Origin: Flagellimonas aquimarina
Lineage (GTDB): Bacteria > Bacteroidota > Bacteroidia > Flavobacteriales > Flavobacteriaceae
Assembly: GCF_003149745.1 (NCBI RefSeq)
Contig: NZ_QGEG01000002.1
Location: 62,001 to 126,000, forward strand
Direction: 5' to 3'
DNA length: 64,000 nt
How positions within the stretch are numbered: the first letter of the stretch is position 1; each line of letters opens with the position of its first letter. Of this stretch, positions 61,926 through 64,000 are shown piece by piece. The translations under genes were made by a program, and so were the position numbers. The notes under the pieces were generated by a model, which ran no database searches, was not told the origin of the DNA, and worked only from the letters and a program-made list of their open reading frames with translations.

Positions 61926-62756
61926 ATGGAGCAGATAATCACATACTTTGAAAATATTCCGGCACTGCACAGAAGTCTTATTCTGGTCGGAGGAATTACG
62001 TTCTTCTGGGTTTTAGAAGGAATAGTGCCACTTTTTAGTGTTAAGTATAAAAAATGGCGTCATTCCATTCCTAATTTTTTCTTTACGCTCACAACCATAA
62101 TTATCAACTTTCCACTAGCATTTTTATTATTGAAAACATCGGATTGGACGGTAGAAAACCAATTTGGGATTATTAATTGGTTGCCAGAAATGCCTCTGTG
62201 GCTGTATGTTGTTCTAGGCGTTATGCTTCTTGATCTAATTGGAGCATATACTGCGCATTTGGTTGAACATAAGGTAAAACCCCTTTGGATGGTTCATTTG
62301 GTGCATCATTCCGATCATAATGTGGACACTACCACTGCGAACAGACATCATCCATTGGAGAGTTTAATTAGGTATACTTTTACTTTAATAGGTGTTTTCA
62401 TTGTTGGTGCCCCTATTGGTGTCATTATGCTATATCAAAGTTTATCGGTTGTTCTTTCTCAATTTAATCATGCGAACATACGTTTGCCCAAGAAAGTTGA
62501 CAATGCAATAAGTTGGTTTATTGTGAGTCCAGATATGCATAAAGTGCATCACCATTACAAATTGCCTTATACAGACTCAAATTATGGCAATATTTTTTCT
62601 ATTTGGGACAGGCTATTTGGAACCTTTATGAGGATGGATGTAAATTCAATTGTTTACGGAGTGGATACCTTTCCTGATGAAAAAGAGAATAGTAGTATAA
62701 TGGGGTTGCTTAAACAACCTTTTCATAAATACAAAAGACCTACCACAGAAAACTAA
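61926..62756 (+). CDS. Sterol desaturase/fatty acid hydroxylase family protein
   Basis: The product has 276 residues with four or so membrane helices. The diiron histidine clusters are seen as AHLVEHKVKPLWMVHLVHHS, then NRHHP, and later MHKVHHHY followed by the SNYGNIFSIWDRLFGTF signature. It hydroxylates or desaturates a lipid chain, such as a fatty acid of ornithine lipids, sphingolipid or carotenoid, in the inner membrane. A near -7 box TATCCTTG (61906-61913) precedes it. It overlaps the convergent NamZ gene by 4 nt. Confidence 0.87.
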   Translation: MEQIITYFENIPALHRSLILVGGITFFWVLEGIVPLFSVKYKKWRHSIPNFFFTLTTIIINFPLAFLLLKTSDWTVENQFGIINWLPEMPLWLYVVLGVMLLDLIGAYTAHLVEHKVKPLWMVHLVHHSDHNVDTTTANRHHPLESLIRYTFTLIGVFIVGAPIGVIMLYQSLSVVLSQFNHANIRLPKKVDNAISWFIVSPDMHKVHHHYKLPYTDSNYGNIFSIWDRLFGTFMRMDVNSIVYGVDTFPDEKENSSIMGLLKQPFHKYKRPTTEN

Positions 62757-63979
62757 TCGTAGATCAAATACTTTTGCCTTATTTTTTTAAAAGCATCCAA
62801 ATCTTGTTTCCAACTTGCTTTTATTTCTGATTCTGATTGTCCCTCTTCAATTTGTTTTTGCAATTCTGGCGTTCCCGCATGTTTGGTAAAAGATGCGGTA
62901 ATAAAGAACTTCGACCTGTCCAAGGTGTTTTGGTAGGCATCGAGCAACCATTGTAAAGAAACCGATTCCATTCGTTCAGATTGGGATAAATCTCTTCCAA
63001 AGGAAGTTTTACCTTGTTCTTTTGGGTGTTTGGACCCAAAATTAGGTTTAGGCACATAGCTAAAATCATATTGCACACTATCTAAAAAAGATGCTCCATA
63101 CCGCTGAAACTGAAACTCAGTTCCACGCCCAGCATTAACATTGGTGCCTTCAAAAAGGCCCAAGCTGGGATAAAGATTGATAGATACATCATTTGGGAGG
63201 TTAGGGGAAGGTCTGATGGGAACATGATACTCAGAATGATGCTTGTAATTTTTAAGTGGAACAACGGTCAAAGCAACAGTTGTATCTCCTTTTAGCCATC
63301 CTTCAGCATTGATCATTCGTGCATATTCACCAATTGTCATACCGTATACCAACGGAATTGTTGTCATGCCCAAAAAACCAGTATGTTCCTTTTTCATTGT
63401 TGGGCCATCAATGTAGTGACCATTAGGATTTGGTCTGTCCAAAACAACAATGGGAATGTTACTTTCAGCACAGGCTTCCATCACTAATTGTAATGTGGCT
63501 ATATAGGTGTAAAATCGCACTCCAACATCCTGAATATCAAAAATCACAAGATCAAGCCCTTCCAATTGCTCTTTTGAAGGTTTCTTGTTTTTGCCATATA
63601 AAGATATAATGGGTAAGCCTGTTTTGGTATCCAAACCGTCCTTGACCAATTCTCCTGCATCTGCCTTCCCCCTGAACCCATGCTCTGGAGCAAAGACTTT
63701 CTTGACACCAACTTTTAACGAGATCAAGGAATCTACCAAGTGTGTGTGTCCATTTTCTTTAAAAACAACACTGGTTTGGTTAGCGACCACCCCAATGACT
63801 TTGTTTTTGAGTAATGGGAGGTATTCTTCTGTTCTATTGGCAGCAACACTAATTTTTGATATAGAATCTGTTTCTACGCTAACAGTGGTGAGCTTACTTT
63901 CTTTTTCCTGTCCCTTACATGAAGAAAACAGCAAAACCAACAATAAAACTGTACTTTTGAAAATAGATAAAATGGGCAT
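62753..63979 (-). CDS. Exo-beta-N-acetylmuramidase NamZ-type (DUF1343) lipoprotein
   Basis: The product has 408 residues, lipobox FSSC (Cys21). The DUF1343/NamZ domain is complete: VIGVVANQTSVV, VFAPEHGFRGKADAGE, LPIISLYGKNKKPSKEQLEG, FDIQDVGVRFYTYI, DRPNPNGHYIDGP, and SLGLFEGTNVNAGRGTEFQF. Characterised members split N-acetylmuramic acid from the ends of peptidoglycan fragments, so this is a cell-wall recycling enzyme on the periplasmic side. Its upstream region lies outside the window. Confidence 0.92.
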   Translation of the reverse strand: MPILSIFKSTVLLLVLLFSSCKGQEKESKLTTVSVETDSISKISVAANRTEEYLPLLKNKVIGVVANQTSVVFKENGHTHLVDSLISLKVGVKKVFAPEHGFRGKADAGELVKDGLDTKTGLPIISLYGKNKKPSKEQLEGLDLVIFDIQDVGVRFYTYIATLQLVMEACAESNIPIVVLDRPNPNGHYIDGPTMKKEHTGFLGMTTIPLVYGMTIGEYARMINAEGWLKGDTTVALTVVPLKNYKHHSEYHVPIRPSPNLPNDVSINLYPSLGLFEGTNVNAGRGTEFQFQRYGASFLDSVQYDFSYVPKPNFGSKHPKEQGKTSFGRDLSQSERMESVSLQWLLDAYQNTLDRSKFFITASFTKHAGTPELQKQIEEGQSESEIKASWKQDLDAFKKIRQKYLIYD

Positions 63980-64000
63980 TCGTTGAATTTAGAATTGTTT

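Overview
The window is a 64 kb stretch of a low-GC genome of the phylum Bacteroidota, almost certainly a member of the Flavobacteriaceae and perhaps a marine one (the genus cannot be fixed from this alone). Four things point there: the protein types (TonB-dependent receptors with STN and carboxypeptidase-regulatory domains, FecR anti-sigma factors, DUF4249, NamZ/DUF1343, CtlX); the near absence of Shine-Dalgarno sequences; several exact TAnnTTTG -7 boxes, the Bacteroidota promoter signature; and many short lipoproteins, some with acidic residues after the lipobox cysteine.

Region 1 (1-16401) is the fused str/S10/spc/alpha ribosomal super-operon: rpsG (3' end)-fusA-rpsJ-rplC-D-W-B-rpsS-rplV-rpsC-rplP-rpmC-rpsQ-rplN-X-E-rpsN-rpsH-rplF-R-rpsE-rpmD-rplO-secY-infA-rpmJ-rpsM-K-D-rpoA-rplQ, ended by a strong terminator. 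Spacing is otherwise 0-20 nt. The three larger gaps (before rplC, rpsD and rplQ) all hold foldable RNA and are the best candidates for autoregulatory ribosomal-protein leaders.

Region 2 (16.4-24.7 kb) holds metabolic genes: carA, eno, a GT5 glycogen/starch synthase-like gene and gltA, then a small exported protein. Next comes a promoter-terminator pair with no ORF between them (candidate small RNA), then a two-gene operon of guanidino-group-modifying enzymes (amidinotransferase/deiminase fold plus CtlX-like hydrolase).

Region 3 (24.7-36.9 kb) is mostly minus strand. It has a four-gene envelope operon (exported unknown protein, TonB-dependent receptor, DUF4249 lipoprotein, and an MG2-like exported protein carrying a plug-like segment but no barrel), a lipoprotein esterase, an exported carboxypeptidase-regulatory-domain protein, a strong hairpin, and a four-gene operon (YjbR-like, unknown, DUF1648, SDR-DUF2867).

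Region 4 (37.0-44.8 kb) has argS followed by a complete cell-surface-signalling cassette: ECF sigma factor, FecR anti-sigma factor and TonB-dependent transducer. Divergent from it lies a 587-residue, very acidic lipoprotein built from four short N-terminal and three longer C-terminal repeats, with a surface-export-like motif. This is the most interesting unit of the window: a candidate sensor/receptor system with an unrecognised surface partner and no SusD.

Region 5 (44.8-64 kb) mixes housekeeping genes (ffh, folD, queE) with envelope and accessory genes: a newly noticed 52-aa lipoprotein, a large esterase-like lipoprotein, DUF2306, VOC, a DUF1080 + Gfo/Idh/MocA pair, an HxlR regulator divergent from an alpha/beta hydrolase with a clear operator candidate, an exported SnoaL-like protein, a HerA-like ATPase with a lipoprotein, an exported RidA-like protein, a metzincin-like lipoprotein, a methyltransferase, a YkgJ cysteine-cluster protein, an outer-membrane-barrel candidate, a fatty acid hydroxylase and NamZ. 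I saw no tRNA, rRNA, CRISPR array, insertion sequence, prophage or recognisable defence system.
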